Source of the DNA: Volvox africanus
Lineage: Eukaryota; Chlorophyta; Chlorophyceae; Chlamydomonadales; Volvocaceae
Direction: 5' to 3'
Length of the DNA: 64,000 bases
Assembly: GCA_030268105.1 (NCBI GenBank)
Contig: BSDZ01000004.1
Span: 3,893,001-3,957,000 of the forward strand
In this document: positions 61,971-64,000 of the stretch, piece after piece
Layout: each line of letters opens with the position of its first letter
How positions within the stretch are numbered: position 1 is the first letter of the stretch
Position numbers and translations under genes: made by a program
Notes under the pieces: generated by a model
What the model saw: only the letters and a program-made list of their open reading frames with translations
Databases searched by the model: none
Told to the model about the DNA's origin: nothing

Positions 61971-62500
61971 TCATCCCGCGCTCCTGGATGTCGGGTGCCG
62001 GTCCGCTTCGGGGTCGTAGACGTCACGGCCTTCTGTCGCGATATTGAAATCGCCAAGGAGCGCAAGCGCAAGGTAATCCTGCAAAGCAGCTACGACATAA
62101 GCCTCGAGATACTGTAGCCACTCTAGTTTATATAAGTATTTTGGCGAAGATATCGACTCACCAATGACAAAGTAGCCATACATAACACGTATACCATTCA
62201 CGGTAGCCGCAATGATTCGACATTGTGGGTCAAGATACCCAGAAATTCCTCTAACCACATCGCAAAGCGTGAACGGAGATTTCGCCAAAATAGCAACCCC
62301 ATTATAGCTATATTGGCCATACCAGGCAGCCTGGTAACCAATTGGTTCAAATTCGGCGAGAGGAAATGCATGTTGTTCTAATTTGAGCTCCTGTAAACAC
62401 AGAATATCTACGAGATGCTCCGCAAGTGAAGGTAACACGGTAGTTCAGGTAACGGATGTCCCGAGACTGTTAGATAATTCCAAGTTAAAACCCGAAGTCA
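61971..62500 (-). pseudogene. Exonuclease III-type (Xth) AP endonuclease, broken copy
   Basis: Exonuclease III cleaves DNA at abasic sites and removes 3' nucleotides. The clean segment 61971-62438 carries the family motifs in order: DILCLQELKLEQ (catalytic Glu), YNGVAILAKSP, PQCRIIAATVNGIRVMYGYF, ..GES.., and LALLGDFNIATEGRDVYDPE with the active-site Asp and Asn. This GDFNIA..DRDVYDP type is that of bacterial ExoIII. The N-terminus (VLTWNYLTV, near 62495) is recognisable in another frame, so at least one frameshift lies near 62440-62470. The frame is lost again after DVYDPEAD, so the C-terminal third with the catalytic His region is not readable. The segment is lower in GC than its surroundings. 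It is either a decayed transfer from a bacterium or organelle, or a real gene with sequence errors. Confidence 0.75.
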
Positions 62501-62510
62501 ATTTTAGCAA

Positions 62511-63420
62511 TTGAACCCGGATGGCCGTGGTCACTATTTATTAGGACCTAACAGCTAAGGTACCGACTTGACATACTTGAATGTCGCTATTAATTAGATC
62601 GCATTAGGTAAGGCGTTCGTGGATACCATCGAGACGGAGGTGCGATGACGGTGCGGGAACGCGCCGAGCTTCGTGATGACCTAAGCGCCTGGATTCCGTT
62701 CTCACGCGCGCACTATAAATAGGATACCGTTTTCATTACGGTTCCTGTAACAATAGCTTGTAATCTACCACTGTTGAGCATTAGTTGCGCCTATCGTTGC
62801 AACAGGTTATGAACTGCGTGCAGCCACAATCAAGACCCCCACGAGGACTGAGCGTTTTGGGACTAAGATTGGTCTGCGTCACAAGGAACGAGACGCGACG
62901 ATTTATTTGTGACCGCAAGAGCAACGACAACCGCCTCAGATCTACACTCAAGATCGTAAGGTTACGGCATTGACAAGGATAGACTGGCAGGCCTTGTGAG
63001 TCTTAACAACTATTTCACGTGGTTCTATAGAGTCAAGTATACGGTGGAGGAAAGGAACCTAGATAGTTGGCTGCGTGATGAACCCATGGCGATCACGATG
63101 GGACCGTTTTGTCCTCCGTGCCCCCCGTCCCGATGCATCAGGAACATAATGACCTGTACCGCAACTGTAATCCGCGGCGGTCACGCGATGCCGCCCGGTC
63201 GCGTCTCCATCTCCCGACGACTTGGCCAAGCCCAGGCCGCAGTGGCATGCAGGACGTAGGCGGCATCTTGGTTGGGGATGACAACCGCCTGTACGGCGCC
63301 GTGTTTCCTGGTTTCCCCCTGGGGGTATCCAGTTAGGCGAAAGTCCGTAGTGTTGGTCCTGAGGCTGTATGACACAGGAAAGAACAGAAAATGAAACCTG
63401 GCATGTCCTAGGAAGATGTC
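62511..63420. other. No supported gene
   Basis: Only short frames without splice support are present. A TATAAATAG motif at 62714-62722 could be a core promoter on the + strand, but no gene follows it that I can support. A + strand frame with GGILVGDDNRLYGAVF near 63260-63330 is protein-like but isolated. Confidence 0.4.
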
Positions 63421-63504
63421 AAAGTCAGCAAAGCGCCCGGCCCCTCCCTGGGCCGTATTACTTGCTCTGTCATTCATTCGTATATGAGTGTTGCTCACTC
63501 TTAA
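63421..63504 (+). repeat. Direct repeat, left copy
   Basis: About 84 bp starting AAAGTCAGCAAAGCGCCC and ending CTCTTAACA. It recurs at 63656 with a handful of substitutions. Confidence 0.9.
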
Positions 63505-63590
63505 CACGCCCCTGTGAGCGACACTCGGTCAGTCCTCACGTTTTACCCCATGGCTGCCTTGTCCCGGCCACCCTACCCTGGCCAACAGCC

Positions 63591-63650
63591 AGCGGGATTC
63601 GATCCGGCGACCTCTCATCCAGCCGCGCACATGCGCTCGGGGTTCATAAC
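63591..63650 (-). other. tRNA-like B-box segment between the direct repeats
   Basis: GGATTCGATCC at 63595-63605 resembles the T-arm/B-box consensus of tRNA genes and tRNA-derived SINEs. The following GACCTCTCATCC resembles a reversed tRNA body. I could not fold a complete tRNA, so it is offered only as a possible SINE remnant. Confidence 0.3.
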
Positions 63651-63655
63651 CTGTT

Positions 63656-63740
63656 AAAGTCAGCAAAGCGCCCAACCCCTCCCTGGGCCGTATTACTTGC
63701 TCTGTCATTCATACGTATGTGAGAGTTGCTTACTCTTAAC
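63656..63740 (+). repeat. Direct repeat, right copy
   Basis: Offset of 235 bp from the left copy, with the same order and length. Differences are mostly single bases (for example CGG to CAA near the start). Confidence 0.9.
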
Positions 63741-64000
63741 AGAAGAGCCCTTAAGTCTCCAGGCTTAAATGTACCTAACTGACGCACCAGCAGTTGGAAT
63801 TCGTTACCGTCCTAAAGTAAAATCCTCCTCTTGCGTTCTCTGTCAGGAGCTGGTGATTATGCCTTGGCAGTCAGGAAGCAGGGATGGAGCGCAACCGCTG
63901 AGCCTCTCCTGGTTGTTGCTCATCAGATTGTAACAGCTAACATTATTGTTATCCTCACAAATCTCTTACAACCGTTTTTTCCATCATGTTGTTCGTTAGG

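Noticed and set aside
61733..62071. 112-codon - strand frame after the ExoIII segment
   Set aside because: It might contain a shifted ExoIII C-terminus, but no conserved motif is visible in it.

Overview
This is nuclear DNA from a eukaryote, most likely a green alga. The genes are split by GT-AG introns with C/T-rich acceptors. Exons are GC-rich and coding for Ala/Gly/Gln tracts is common. There are many CA, CT and CAG microsatellites. A TGTAA poly(A)-type signal lies about 110-140 nt after two stop codons, which is the usual chlorophyte signal. The arginyl-tRNA synthetase fragment resembles plant and algal cytosolic enzymes, and a CFAP57 gene implies motile cilia. The exact species cannot be read from the sequence.

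Positions 1-31801 are a tandem array of a 4204-bp unit: seven full copies plus a truncated eighth, and the first base of the window already lies inside the array. Copies 1-4 are exactly 4204 bp and nearly identical. Single-base indels appear in copy 5 and become dense in copies 6 to 8. Each full unit carries the last three exons of arginyl-tRNA synthetase on the + strand (about 106 codons of the tRNA-binding C-terminus, no catalytic part), and on the - strand an unrecognised spliced gene plus a chain of further candidate exons. The array stops abruptly inside an exon of the unrecognised gene.

Positions 31802-32618 are non-coding: TA/TG microsatellites and a segment with an 11-bp hairpin. From 32619 to 43775 runs a + strand gene recognised as CFAP57 (WD40 propeller, then coiled coil). 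Eighteen exons can be placed, giving about 1397 codons in one consistent reading frame, but the N-terminal third of the family is missing at the side facing the array.

On the - strand, 46306-47866 holds the 3' exons of a coiled-coil protein. Positions 48863-57417 hold a large unknown multi-pass membrane protein with long low-complexity loops. A gene-free stretch (57418-58982) separates it from a + strand gene of unknown function (58983-61768, polyglutamine, Ser/Gly-rich). One of that gene's introns contains a perfect 23-bp hairpin. At 61971-62500 on the - strand lies a broken exonuclease III-like gene of bacterial type. The right end (62.5-64 kb) has no supported gene, but it has a pair of about 84-bp direct repeats around a tRNA-like B-box.

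No operon or pathway links the genes. The main biology is a recent local amplification next to a ciliary gene whose 5' end is absent.
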